Positions 1 through 7,748 of a stretch of 64,000 nt of DNA are shown here, in pieces (the first letter of the stretch is position 1; the number at the start of each line of letters is the position of its first letter). Source of the stretch: Lawsonibacter celer (GTDB lineage: Bacteria > Bacillota > Clostridia > Oscillospirales > Oscillospiraceae); NCBI RefSeq assembly GCF_014281125.1, contig NZ_JACOEA010000001.1, positions 558,001-622,000 of the forward strand, in the 5' to 3' direction. The position numbers and the translations under genes are program-made. The notes beneath the pieces are model-generated. The model was not told the DNA's origin and ran no database searches. It saw only the letters and a list, made by a program, of their open reading frames with translations.

Positions 1-1218
1 GGAACTGGATGAACAGCCACAGCAACTCGGATATCAGCCCTTGAATGTCAGCGTAGTGTTCCTCTGTCATGCGGGCTGCATGGGCGGGTGGGGTTTGTGT
101 TCATATCGCATAGGGGTACCCTATTTTCCTCCGCCTAGGCCATCTGGTAGAGCACAAAGTCCAACAGCTGGGTGGCGTTGCAACCTCTGTTGAACATCCC
201 AGCCATGGCGTTGATACCCCACAAAGGTGATGGTTGCTCTTGTTTCCTCGTCCCAGTAGAGCATGGGGTGGCTTCGATTCGGCTCCTCTCATCAGCAAGG
301 CGTTGGCGGATATCCCTGCATCTTTGCTTTTCTGTTTCGGCAGCGCGTATTCTTCCCCACTCATGCGGATACAGGTGCGCATCTATCCGTATTGTGAGGA
401 GTTTCCCTGTCCTATATCGGTTTTGGGTATCTCATTGGACACCCTGGCACTGAACCACGCTCCGTAAAATTACCGCACAGATGATTGCAAAACCACCATT
501 CCGATGATAAGATACTCGAACTCAGATTTGGAGGTGTGGAGATACCGTGAGGATCGTTTATAAGGGCAGAGATCGTGTTCTCGGCCGATGTGTTGGAACA
601 AAGGGGATACTCGTTAGAGTGTGCAATAGGGGGTGCTTAGCGGACCTTTGAACGGGTTGGTCTACGCTGCTCAGAAGAATCCGGCGGGCTGACGACCGCC
701 GGGGGGACAGATAGCTTTTCCAGCTTCCGGCAGGCAGTCATGGTGCTACTGTGCTCTGGCCATTTTACCGACTGTTCCGCGAAGTGCCTGCGGCGCGACG
801 AGGACGGACTGGTGGAAGCTCTCCTTACCCGATGTCCAGTGCAGTGGATTTCCGGTAACCTCGCTGGAAGTCCAAACGAGTAGATCGGGTTTACCCATAT
901 GGTTAAACTCGATCTAAACGCCAAAAGACATTCTGGCAGCCTTGCCAGAATGCTCCGCCCGCAGGCGGCATAGGGGGCAGTGGTTCACTTCCGCAAGAGC
1001 ATTTCGACATCAAAATGCCTATGCTTGCGTTCGAATGGGCCAACTAGAAACGAAGTAAGCCTCTTTGCCAAGAGTCATGAAAACAGGGGTTGCGATCGAA
1101 GCTAAGAGGTTGCTGTAGGTTACAACAAGAGCACAGTCGATCTATCAACTCCATGCTTGAGTGTTATATTGCCGTATGGTTCTGCAAACAATGCAGTTTA
1201 CCTCTCCATAGATAAGAA
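1..1218. other. Eroded region without an intact gene, probably mobile-element relics
   Basis: No open frame here looks like a complete protein. Several minus-strand stretches read as protein-like fragments broken by stops and frame changes, for example one beginning MRTCIRMSGEEYALPKQK at about 365 and a fragment running off the left edge that begins MTEEHYADIQGL at 70. The frames between 640 and 900 are equally broken. I could not assign any of them to a family. The pattern suggests decayed coding DNA, possibly from an integrated plasmid or transposon, next to the CRISPR-Cas locus. That origin is inference only. Confidence 0.35.
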
Positions 1219-1251
1219 ACGAATAGAAGGAAAACATTTCCTTCTATTCGT
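1219..1251. terminator. Perfect 15-bp hairpin upstream of the cas3 promoter region
   Basis: The arms ACGAATAGAAGGAAA and TTTCCTTCTATTCGT pair perfectly around a 3-nt loop in AT-rich surroundings. No good T-run follows on the plus strand. It separates the decayed left region from the AT-rich cas3 leader, so it may act as an insulating terminator in either direction. Confidence 0.5.
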
Positions 1252-1375
1252 TATAGTAATATACTGGGAAAGTAAATTTTATATAAATTCAATAAATATA
1301 TCTGTTTTGTCTATATAAACAAACAACAAAACAATCATTTTAATCGGAGATCGTTAGAATGTATTGTCCGTTTTA

Positions 1376-1403
1376 TTGTACTTCACTTATGCGATAGTAT
1401 TTA
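1376..1403 (+). promoter_or_regulatory. Candidate cas3 promoter
   Basis: TTGTAC and TATTTA are separated by 16 bp and lie about 30 bp ahead of the cas3 start, at the end of an AT-rich stretch (about 1255-1415). The -10 match is modest, so the assignment is tentative. No site resembling the cas5c-promoter target of the repeat-like RNA is visible here, suggesting cas3 is controlled separately from the Cascade genes. Confidence 0.35.
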
Positions 1404-1432
1404 CATCTCTATAAGATGAAAGGGGCTCCATC

Positions 1433-3574
1433 ATGGAACATTCTCCTTACTTGGCACACATTTCAGCCACAGGGCACACACAAAACATTTTTGAGCATCT
1501 ATATGGAACGGCTTCATTGGCCAAAGAATTTGCCCGTCCCTTTAGCGGAGAGGAGCAGGCGGAGCTGGCAGGGTTGGCCCACGATATCGGAAAGTATAGC
1601 GCGGCATTTCAGGCACGGCTCCACGGCGGCCCTGTCACAGACCATTCCACAGCGGGCGCCGCGGCGTGCTGGCAGCGCAGACAGCTCTTCGCCGCCTTTG
1701 CGGTAGCCGGGCATCACGGCGGCCTTCCGGACGGCGGCAGTCAGGCCGATGGCCCGGAGCAGGCCACCCTGTTGGGCAGGCTCAAGCGGGGCGAGCGCGG
1801 GCTGCTGGAGCCCTGTGAGCACTGGCAGAGGGAGCTGTCTCTGCCACAGGCCTCCCTCCCCGACTTTGTGAAGCAGCCGGGACCGGAGTGGGTCTTTTTC
1901 ACACGGATGCTCTATTCCTGCCTGGTGGACGCGGACTTTTTGGATACCGAGGCCTTTATGGAGGGCCAGGCACGGGAGCGGAACAAAACGTCGATGGAAC
2001 AGCTGTGGGACAGGCTCCAGCGCTACATATCCGGTTGGTTCCCTCCCAAAGGAGAGTTGGACCGCCAGCGCTGCCAGGTCCTGGAGCGGTGCATCCGGGA
2101 GGGAGAATCCCAGCAGCCGGGCCTGTTCACCCTTACCGTCCCGACGGGGGGCGGCAAGACGGTGGCTTCCCTGGCCTTTGCCCTGGCCCATGCGAAACGG
2201 CATGGCCTGCGGCGGGTAATTTACGTCATTCCCTACACCTCCATCATCGAGCAGACGGCAGAAGTATTCCGCAAGATCCTGGGCCCGGAGAACGTGCTGG
2301 AGCACCACTCTAACGTGCTCTATGACCTGGAGGAGGAGGCAGACCCCCACACCATCCGCCTGGCAAAGGCCACGGAGAACTGGGATATACCGGTGGTGGT
2401 GACCACAGCGGTGCAGTTTTTTGAATCCCTGTACGCCTGCCGCTCCTCCCAGTGCCGCAAGCTCCACAACATCGCCGGCAGCGTAGTGGTCTTTGACGAG
2501 GCACAGATGCTGCCCATCCCCTATCTGCGCCCCTGCGTCTGGGCCATTTCCCAGCTCACAGCCCATTACGGCGTCTCCGCCGTCCTGTGTACTGCCACCC
2601 AGCCTGCCCTGGGCCCTCTCTTCCAGGAATTCCTCCCCGGTTCCCCGATCCGGGAGCTCTGTCCGCCCGATGCCTGCCGGTGGGAGGTGTTCCGCCGGAC
2701 CTCCTTTCATCAGGCCAGCCGCCTCACCTGGGATGACTTGGCCGCACAGCTCAATGCCCACAGTCAGGTCCTGTGCATCGTCAACACCCGGAAGGCCGCC
2801 CAAGAGATACACGCCCGTTTGGACCGGCCGGGCAGCTTCCACCTGTCCACCCTCATGTGTCCCAGCCACCGGAAGCGGCAGCTGACGGAGATACGCCGCC
2901 GCTTGAAGGAGGGGCTCCCCTGCCGGGTGGTCTCCACCTCTCTCATCGAGGCTGGGGTGGATGTGGACTTCCCAGCGGTGTTCCGGGAGCTGGCCGGGCT
3001 GGACTCCATCCTTCAGGCGGCCGGCCGGTGCAATCGGGAGGGCAAACGGGCGGCCACGGAGAGCGTGGTCACCATTTTTGAAGGAGAGGAAAAAGCTCCG
3101 CCTCTTTTCTCCACCGCTATCGGCGCCGGGCGGCTGGTGATGGCCCGCCACCCGGACCCCGTATCTCCAGCGGCTATCCACGACTATTTTAACGAGCTTC
3201 TGGACCTGAAGGGAAAAGACGCCCAGGATAAGGCGTGTATCCTGCCGCTCCTCCAGTCGGAGTTCTTCCCCTTCCGCACCGTGGCGGAGCGGTTCTACCT
3301 CATCGACTCCCCCACCAGGACGGTCTATATCCCGTGGGGCGAGGGGGCAGAACTGGTGGAACGATTGTGCGCCGGTGAAGGAGGGCAAAAGCTGTTCCGG
3401 CAGTTGGGGCAATACGGTGTATCCGTCTACGAAAAGCACTTTGCCTCCATGGAGGCAGCAGGAGAGCTGGAAGTGCTGGAAAGCGGCGCAGCCGTCCTGC
3501 GCGATCCATCCCTGTACTCTGACAAGACCGGTCTCTCGCTGAAGGACGATAGTGGAAAGGGTTTGTTTATCTAA
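1433..3574 (+). CDS. cas3: CRISPR-associated nuclease-helicase Cas3 (type I-C)
   Basis: Cas3 is recruited to DNA bound by Cascade, nicks the displaced strand with its N-terminal HD nuclease and degrades it while translocating. The 713-residue length is normal for a fused HD-helicase. The HD motif lies at about residues 48-54 (LAHDIGK), with a further His pair near 94. Walker A (PTGGGKT) is near 238-245, the DEAQ box near 354-357, motif III (CTATQ) near 388, and motif VI (QAAGRCNR) near 525. A purine-rich ribosome-binding site (AAAGGGG) precedes the ATG. The gene stands apart from the other cas genes, separated by a terminator hairpin and a 224-bp gap holding a crRNA-like gene. It appears intact. 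Confidence 0.97.
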   Translation: MEHSPYLAHISATGHTQNIFEHLYGTASLAKEFARPFSGEEQAELAGLAHDIGKYSAAFQARLHGGPVTDHSTAGAAACWQRRQLFAAFAVAGHHGGLPDGGSQADGPEQATLLGRLKRGERGLLEPCEHWQRELSLPQASLPDFVKQPGPEWVFFTRMLYSCLVDADFLDTEAFMEGQARERNKTSMEQLWDRLQRYISGWFPPKGELDRQRCQVLERCIREGESQQPGLFTLTVPTGGGKTVASLAFALAHAKRHGLRRVIYVIPYTSIIEQTAEVFRKILGPENVLEHHSNVLYDLEEEADPHTIRLAKATENWDIPVVVTTAVQFFESLYACRSSQCRKLHNIAGSVVVFDEAQMLPIPYLRPCVWAISQLTAHYGVSAVLCTATQPALGPLFQEFLPGSPIRELCPPDACRWEVFRRTSFHQASRLTWDDLAAQLNAHSQVLCIVNTRKAAQEIHARLDRPGSFHLSTLMCPSHRKRQLTEIRRRLKEGLPCRVVSTSLIEAGVDVDFPAVFRELAGLDSILQAAGRCNREGKRAATESVVTIFEGEEKAPPLFSTAIGAGRLVMARHPDPVSPAAIHDYFNELLDLKGKDAQDKACILPLLQSEFFPFRTVAERFYLIDSPTRTVYIPWGEGAELVERLCAGEGGQKLFRQLGQYGVSVYEKHFASMEAAGELEVLESGAAVLRDPSLYSDKTGLSLKDDSGKGLFI

Positions 3575-3660
3575 AAGCAATGGGGAGGCACCCATGCCTC
3601 CCCATTGCTCCACCGGGAATCTTCTCTAAATCAATATTTCAACCCACGCAGTTAAGCGAC
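3571..3660 (-). ncRNA. crRNA-like Cas-regulating RNA (CreR-type), repeat-like element plus short guide
   Basis: Read on the minus strand, 3660-3636 is a 25-nt degenerate copy of the array repeat. It keeps the first six bases (GTCGCT), GCGTGG and the end TTGAAAT, but five bases replace the 13-base centre, so the hairpin shrinks to about 3 bp. Its last 11 bases (the usual I-C 5' handle length) differ from the array repeat at one position. The guide-like 18 nt ATTGATTTAGAGAAGATT (3635-3618) match 3709-3726 in the cas5c promoter at 17/18, next to a TTC PAM. A promoter predicted to start at about 3660 and a hairpin ending in TTTT define a roughly 90-nt transcript. By analogy with known CreR guides it should steer Cascade to repress the cas5c-cas2 operon without cleavage. 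Transcription and function are inferred. Confidence 0.85.
3576..3609. terminator. Shared terminator of cas3 and the crRNA-like RNA
   Basis: A perfect 15-bp stem (AGCAATGGGGAGGCA with its complement) closes a CCCA loop directly after the cas3 stop. On the minus strand it is followed by TTTT, so it is a better terminator for the crRNA-like RNA coming from 3660 than for cas3, which has no T-run after the hairpin. Confidence 0.8.
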
Positions 3661-3666
3661 TTGTTC

Positions 3667-3695
3667 AGTATATCATATCATTTCTTTTGATACAA
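3667..3695 (-). promoter_or_regulatory. Promoter of the crRNA-like RNA
   Basis: On the minus strand TTGTAT (3695-3690) and TATACT (3672-3667) are spaced by exactly 17 bp. Six bases separate the -10 from G3660, the first base of the repeat-like element. Transcription would therefore start at the repeat itself, as seen for other stand-alone crRNA-like regulators. It diverges from the cas5c promoter. Confidence 0.7.
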
Positions 3696-3702
3696 GTCCA
3701 AT

Positions 3703-3738
3703 TTATTCATTGATTTAGAAAAGATTATATTGAATTAT
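3703..3738 (+). promoter_or_regulatory. Candidate cas5c-cas2 operon promoter
   Basis: Two overlapping candidates exist: TTATTC (3703-3708) with TATATT (3726-3731) at 17 bp, and TTGATT (3710-3715) with AATTAT (3733-3738) at 17 bp. Neither is perfect. Both leave a 5' UTR of about 55-60 nt before the cas5c ATG, and both overlap the sequence matched by the crRNA-like RNA, so binding there should block initiation. Confidence 0.5.
3706..3726 (+). promoter_or_regulatory. PAM plus target site for the crRNA-like RNA
   Basis: TTC (3706-3708), the established type I-C PAM, is followed with no gap by ATTGATTTAGAAAAGATT (3709-3726). This equals the guide of the minus-strand RNA except at position 12 (A here, G in the RNA). 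Identity ends after base 18. Such short complementarity would be expected to allow Cascade binding but not a complete R-loop or Cas3 cleavage. Confidence 0.85.
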
Positions 3739-3798
3739 GTCTTGTCATGTGATACACTGAGTCCAGAGGAACATAAAATTTGGAAAGGAGTGACGCCT

Positions 3799-4461
3799 AT
3801 GTCCATCAAACTGGAGGTTTGGGGGGATTACGCCCTCTTTAGCCGTCCGGAAATGAAGACCGAAAGAGTGAGCTATGACGTGATGACCCCATCGGCGGCC
3901 CGCGGACTGATAGAATCCATATATTGGCATCCCGGTATATGGTGGTATATTGACCGCATCTACGTTTGTGCGCCCATCCGTTTCACCAATCTGCGGCGCA
4001 ACGAGGTTAGAGCCACCGTCTCTGCCCGCGCTGCCAGAACCGTGATGGAACGAGGGAAGGGCGCGCTGTATCTCAGCACCTCAGAAAATATCCAGCAGCG
4101 GGCCGCCCTGTTGCTGCGGGAGGTGCGCTATGTGATCGAGGCCCATTTTGAGATGACGGACCAGGCCGCGCCGGGGGACAACCCCGGAAAATTTCAGGAC
4201 ATCGTAAAACGGCGCATCCAGAGAGGGCAGTTTTATCACCAGCCCTATTTCGGCTGCCGGGAGTTTCCCGCCCAGTTCCGCCGCTGTGATCGCATCCCAC
4301 CTTGTCCTGATGAGTTGAAAGGAGAGCGGGACTTGGGCTGGATGCTCTACGACATGGACTATACCGACCCGGAGAATATCACCCCGCTCTTTTTCCGGGG
4401 CGTGCTGCGGGACGGAGTGCTGGAGGTCCCGCCCTGGAACAGTGAGGAGGTGCGGCGATGA
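3799..4461 (+). CDS. cas5c: Cascade subunit and pre-crRNA endonuclease Cas5c
   Basis: In type I-C systems, which lack Cas6, Cas5c (Cas5d) cuts the pre-crRNA at the repeat and stays bound to the 5' handle. The start chosen is the ATG at 3799 because GGAAAGGAG lies at ideal spacing upstream; a TTG start 23 codons earlier has no ribosome-binding site. The 220-residue product has the family N-terminus (MSIKLEVWGDYALFSRPEMK) and a RAMP-like fold pattern. The stop overlaps the cas8c start (ATGA), indicating translational coupling. It is the first gene of the operon whose promoter is matched by the crRNA-like RNA, so its own product is probably part of an autorepression loop. Confidence 0.95.
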   Translation: MSIKLEVWGDYALFSRPEMKTERVSYDVMTPSAARGLIESIYWHPGIWWYIDRIYVCAPIRFTNLRRNEVRATVSARAARTVMERGKGALYLSTSENIQQRAALLLREVRYVIEAHFEMTDQAAPGDNPGKFQDIVKRRIQRGQFYHQPYFGCREFPAQFRRCDRIPPCPDELKGERDLGWMLYDMDYTDPENITPLFFRGVLRDGVLEVPPWNSEEVRR

Positions 4462-6191
4462 TCTTACAGGCACTGACGGAATACTACCGCACGCTGGCAG
4501 ACAGCGGTAAGATCTCTCCGCCCGGCTGGGGAGATGTCAAAGTCTCCTACGCCCTGTGCATCGGGACGGACGGCACGTTAGAGCAGGTGGCCTCCGTCCA
4601 GACGGAGCAGGCCAAAGGAAAAAAAACAGTGCTGGCACCCCAACTCATGAGGCTGCCGGCGCCGGTGAAGCGCGCCAGCGGGATAGCCGCCAACTTTCTC
4701 TGTGATAACGCCGGTTATCTGCTGGGTGTGGACAACAAGGGGAAACCGCAGCGGACATTGGAGTGTTTCCAGGCGTGCAAGGTCCTTCACGAGGAACTGC
4801 TGGCAGAGGTAGACAGCCCCGCAGCCCAAGCTGTACTGGCCTTTTTCCGGACATGGCAGCCGGAACAGGCAGGCAGCCATCCTGCGCTGGCCGCCTGCTG
4901 GGAGGACCTCATGGCCGGATGCAACCTTGTGTTTCGGTATCATGGCACCTTTGTCCATCAGGATGTGCTGGTCCGTCAGGCATGGGACAACCACTATCAG
5001 GCAGAAGGGGACGGCCCTCAGATGGTCTGCCTGATCACCGGAGAGCGTGGTCCGGTGGAAAATATCCATCCCTCCATTAAAAATGTACAGGGCGCCCAAT
5101 CCAGCGGTGCGGCGCTGGTATCCTTTAACGCCCCTGCCTTCTGCTCCTACGGGAAAGAACAAAACTACAATGCTCCTACCAGCAAATACGCCGCCTTCGC
5201 CTACACCACCGCCCTAAATCATCTGCTCTCTGATCGGGAACACGTCTACCGAATGGGGGATACCACGGTGGTCTGCTGGGCCAAATGCGGCGGGGACGTC
5301 TACCAGAACATGATGGGCTGGATGTTCTTCGGGCAGGAACCGGCCTATACACTGGCAGATCTACAGGGTGCATTAAAAAGGCTATGCAGCGGAAATACTG
5401 CGGAACTGGCCGAGGAACGAATGGACCCCAATATGGAATTCTATGTTCTGGGACTCTCCCCCAATGCAGCCCGTCTCTCGGTGCGCTTTTTCCTGCGCAA
5501 CAGCTTTGGGGCCTTTCTCCGCAATGCACAGACCCATCAGCAGCGGCTGGAGATCATCAAGCCCACTTATGATAAATTTGACACCATCCCCATGTGGAAG
5601 CTGCTGGACGAGACCGTCAATCAGAACAGCCGTGACAAGACCCCGGCGCCCAATATGGCTGGTGAGGTGCTGCGCTCCGTCCTCACCGATACCCACTATC
5701 CGGCCACTCTGCTCAATGGCGTGGTACTGCGTATCCGGGCAGAACACAGCGTGACCCGTGGCCGGGCCGCCATTCTCAAGGCATACTACCTGAAAAATAC
5801 ACATTTTGACGTACCAAAGGAGGTTTTGACCGTGTCTCTTAATCCAGACAGCACCAACGTTCCCTACAACCTGGGGCGGCTCTTCTCCCTGCTGGAGGCC
5901 GTCCAGGCTGCCGCCAACCCCGGGATCAACGCCACCATCAAGGACAAGTATTTCAACTCGGCGTCTGCTACCCCTGCCATCGTGTTTCCGGTTTTGGTGA
6001 ATCTGGCCCAGAAGCACCTGAAAAAGCTGGATACCGGTCTGCGCACCTATTATGATAAACAGATCACCGAGCTGATCTCCAAGCTGGGAGAGAGCTATCC
6101 CCCGCGCATGAGCCTGCCCCAGCAGGGCTGTTTCCAGCTGGGCTACTACCATCAGACCCAGAGCCGTTTTGAGAAGAAGGAGGAAAAATAA
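4458..6191 (+). CDS. cas8c: Cascade large subunit Cas8c (Csd1)
   Basis: Cas8c recognises the TTC PAM and starts R-loop formation in the I-C Cascade. The 577-residue length fits the Csd1 family, and conserved Csd1-type stretches are visible (ITGE near residue 193, FSA/SFNAPAFCSYG near 218-230, FYVLGLSPNAARLSVR near 329-344). It overlaps cas5c by 4 bp and is followed by cas7c after 1 bp. Within its 3' part a strong ribosome-binding site and in-frame GTG create a second product, the small subunit Cas11c (separate entry). No frameshift or stop is seen. Confidence 0.95.
   Translation: MILQALTEYYRTLADSGKISPPGWGDVKVSYALCIGTDGTLEQVASVQTEQAKGKKTVLAPQLMRLPAPVKRASGIAANFLCDNAGYLLGVDNKGKPQRTLECFQACKVLHEELLAEVDSPAAQAVLAFFRTWQPEQAGSHPALAACWEDLMAGCNLVFRYHGTFVHQDVLVRQAWDNHYQAEGDGPQMVCLITGERGPVENIHPSIKNVQGAQSSGAALVSFNAPAFCSYGKEQNYNAPTSKYAAFAYTTALNHLLSDREHVYRMGDTTVVCWAKCGGDVYQNMMGWMFFGQEPAYTLADLQGALKRLCSGNTAELAEERMDPNMEFYVLGLSPNAARLSVRFFLRNSFGAFLRNAQTHQQRLEIIKPTYDKFDTIPMWKLLDETVNQNSRDKTPAPNMAGEVLRSVLTDTHYPATLLNGVVLRIRAEHSVTRGRAAILKAYYLKNTHFDVPKEVLTVSLNPDSTNVPYNLGRLFSLLEAVQAAANPGINATIKDKYFNSASATPAIVFPVLVNLAQKHLKKLDTGLRTYYDKQITELISKLGESYPPRMSLPQQGCFQLGYYHQTQSRFEKKEEK
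5832..6191 (+). CDS. cas11c: Cascade small subunit Cas11c, translated from inside cas8c
   Basis: In studied type I-C systems the small subunit Cas11 is made from an internal start within cas8c. Here AAAGGAGG (5816-5823) lies 8 nt before an in-frame GTG at codon 459 of cas8c. This predicts a 119-residue protein beginning (M)SLNPDSTNVPYNLGRLFSL, about the size known for Cas11c, helical and ending with the Cas8c C-terminus. Such a perfect Shine-Dalgarno inside a coding frame is unlikely by chance. It would supply multiple small subunits along the Cascade belly. Expression is inferred. Confidence 0.8.
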   Translation: MSLNPDSTNVPYNLGRLFSLLEAVQAAANPGINATIKDKYFNSASATPAIVFPVLVNLAQKHLKKLDTGLRTYYDKQITELISKLGESYPPRMSLPQQGCFQLGYYHQTQSRFEKKEEK

Positions 6192-6192
6192 G

Positions 6193-7089
6193 ATGTCTGA
6201 GCCCATCAAGAACCGCTATGAATTTGTCATTCTCTTCGACGTGGAAAACGGCAACCCCAATGGCGACCCCGACGCCGGCAATATGCCCCGGGTGGACCCG
6301 GAGACCGGCCTGGGCCTCGTCACTGATGTGTGTCTCAAGCGAAAGATCCGCAACTATGTGGAGACGGTAAAGGAGGACGCCACCGGTTACCGTATCTATG
6401 TGAAAGACGGCGTGCCCCTGAACCGCAGCGATGGGGAGGCTTACGCCGAGTTGGATGTCACCGAAAAAAATGTGAAGGAGAAAAAGAAGGCTGACCCCGA
6501 TCTGGACCGGAAGCTCCGGGACTGGATGTGCGCCAACTTCTACGACATCCGCACCTTCGGCGCGGTGATGACCACCTTTGTCAAGGCCGCGCTGAACTGC
6601 GGCCAGGTCCGGGGGCCTGTGCAGCTGGGCTTCGCCCGCAGCGTGGAGACGGTGGTACCTCAGGAAGTCACCATCACCCGCGTGGCCATTACCACCGAAG
6701 CTGACGCCGAGAAAAAAGGGACTGAAATGGGCCGAAAGTATATTGTCCCCTACGGTCTCTACCGCTGTGAGGGCTATATTTCCGCCAATCTGGCCCGCAA
6801 GACTACCGGTTTCTCCGAGGAGGACCTATCCCTTCTGTGGGAGGCCATCCTCAACATGTTTGAGCATGACCACTCCGCCGCCCGGGGTAAGATGGCGGTA
6901 CGGGAGCTGATCGTCTTCAGGCACAGCAGCGAACTGGGCTGCGCCCCCGCCTGGAAGCTCTTTGATGCGGTGACGGTCAGCCGGAAAGACCCGGACAGCA
7001 CCGCACCTGCCCGTTCCTATCAGGATTACACCGTCTCTGTGGACGAGACCGCCCTGCCAGCCGGCGTCACATGTCAGCGCATGGGGTGA
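6193..7089 (+). CDS. cas7c: Cascade backbone subunit Cas7c (Csd2)
   Basis: Cas7c polymerises along the crRNA guide. The ATG at 6193 is chosen because AAGGAGGAAA lies just upstream; an in-frame extension into cas8c is not needed. The 298-residue protein shows Csd2 hallmarks: RYEFVILFDVENGNPNGDPD near the N-terminus, the DIRTFGAVM segment near residue 118, and GPVQLGFARS near 140. The gene follows cas8c by 1 bp and overlaps cas4 by 19 bp, so it belongs to the same transcript. Confidence 0.96.
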   Translation: MSEPIKNRYEFVILFDVENGNPNGDPDAGNMPRVDPETGLGLVTDVCLKRKIRNYVETVKEDATGYRIYVKDGVPLNRSDGEAYAELDVTEKNVKEKKKADPDLDRKLRDWMCANFYDIRTFGAVMTTFVKAALNCGQVRGPVQLGFARSVETVVPQEVTITRVAITTEADAEKKGTEMGRKYIVPYGLYRCEGYISANLARKTTGFSEEDLSLLWEAILNMFEHDHSAARGKMAVRELIVFRHSSELGCAPAWKLFDAVTVSRKDPDSTAPARSYQDYTVSVDETALPAGVTCQRMG

Positions 7090-7748
7090 TCTACGCCGAG
7101 GAGGACTTCCTCCAGTTATCCGGTCTACAGCATTTTGCCTTCTGCCGGCGGCAGTGGGCACTCATCCACATCGAGCAGCAGTGGAAGGAAAATCTGCGCA
7201 CGGTAGAGGGCGACCTGTTCCACCGCCGCGCCCACGATGAGCAGGCGCGGGAGCGCCGGGGCGATTTCCTGATCCTCCGGGGGCTGTCCGTTGTCTCTCC
7301 CTCGCTGGGCATCTCCGGGAAATGTGATGTGGTGGAGTTCCACGCCGACCCAAAGGGCGTACCCCTCCACGGAGAAGAAGGACTTTGGCTCCCCTTCCCG
7401 GTGGAGTACAAGCGGGGCCGGCCCAAGGCCCATCAAGCGGACGAGCTGCAGCTGTGCGCCCAGGCCATGTGTCTGGAGGAGATGCTCTGCTGTATCGTTC
7501 TGGAGGGGGCCCTCTTCTATGGGGAGACCCGGCGGCGGGCGGCGGTCTGCTTTACACCGGAGCTCCGGCAGCAGGTATGTGCCATGGTGGAGGAGATGCA
7601 CCAGCTCTACCGCCGGGGCCATACGCCAAATGTGAAGCCGACCAAAGGATGCGGTGCCTGCTCCCTGAAGGATCTGTGTCTGCCCGCACTGATGAAGAGG
7701 CGCGATGTGGCCACCTATCTGCGTCAGGCTATGGAGGGAGAGCCATGA
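7071..7748 (+). CDS. cas4: Adaptation nuclease Cas4
   Basis: Cas4 is a RecB-like Fe-S nuclease that works with Cas1-Cas2 to choose PAM-bearing prespacers and trim them. The 225-residue protein has one cluster cysteine in FCRRQW (about residue 24) and three in GCGACSLKDLC near the C-terminus, plus the RecB-type motifs GKCDVVEF, PVEYKRG and the Q-rich helix QADELQLCAQ. The start lies inside cas7c (19-bp overlap) and the stop overlaps the cas1 ATG (ATGA). All expected catalytic and cluster residues are present. Confidence 0.94.
   Translation: MSAHGVIYAEEDFLQLSGLQHFAFCRRQWALIHIEQQWKENLRTVEGDLFHRRAHDEQARERRGDFLILRGLSVVSPSLGISGKCDVVEFHADPKGVPLHGEEGLWLPFPVEYKRGRPKAHQADELQLCAQAMCLEEMLCCIVLEGALFYGETRRRAAVCFTPELRQQVCAMVEEMHQLYRRGHTPNVKPTKGCGACSLKDLCLPALMKRRDVATYLRQAMEGEP

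Noticed and set aside
1514..3613. A 699-codon open frame antisense to cas3
   Set aside because: It is a high-G+C shadow of the cas3 reading frame with no family motifs and no ribosome-binding site. The same holds for the long antisense frame over carB (36069-38912).
3737..3760. Seven-codon mini-frame MSCHVIH ahead of cas5c as a CreT-like toxin controlled by the crRNA-like RNA
   Set aside because: It has no ribosome-binding site and no run of rare codons. The target promoter more simply drives cas5c, so repression of cas genes is the better reading, though a toxin role is not formally excluded.
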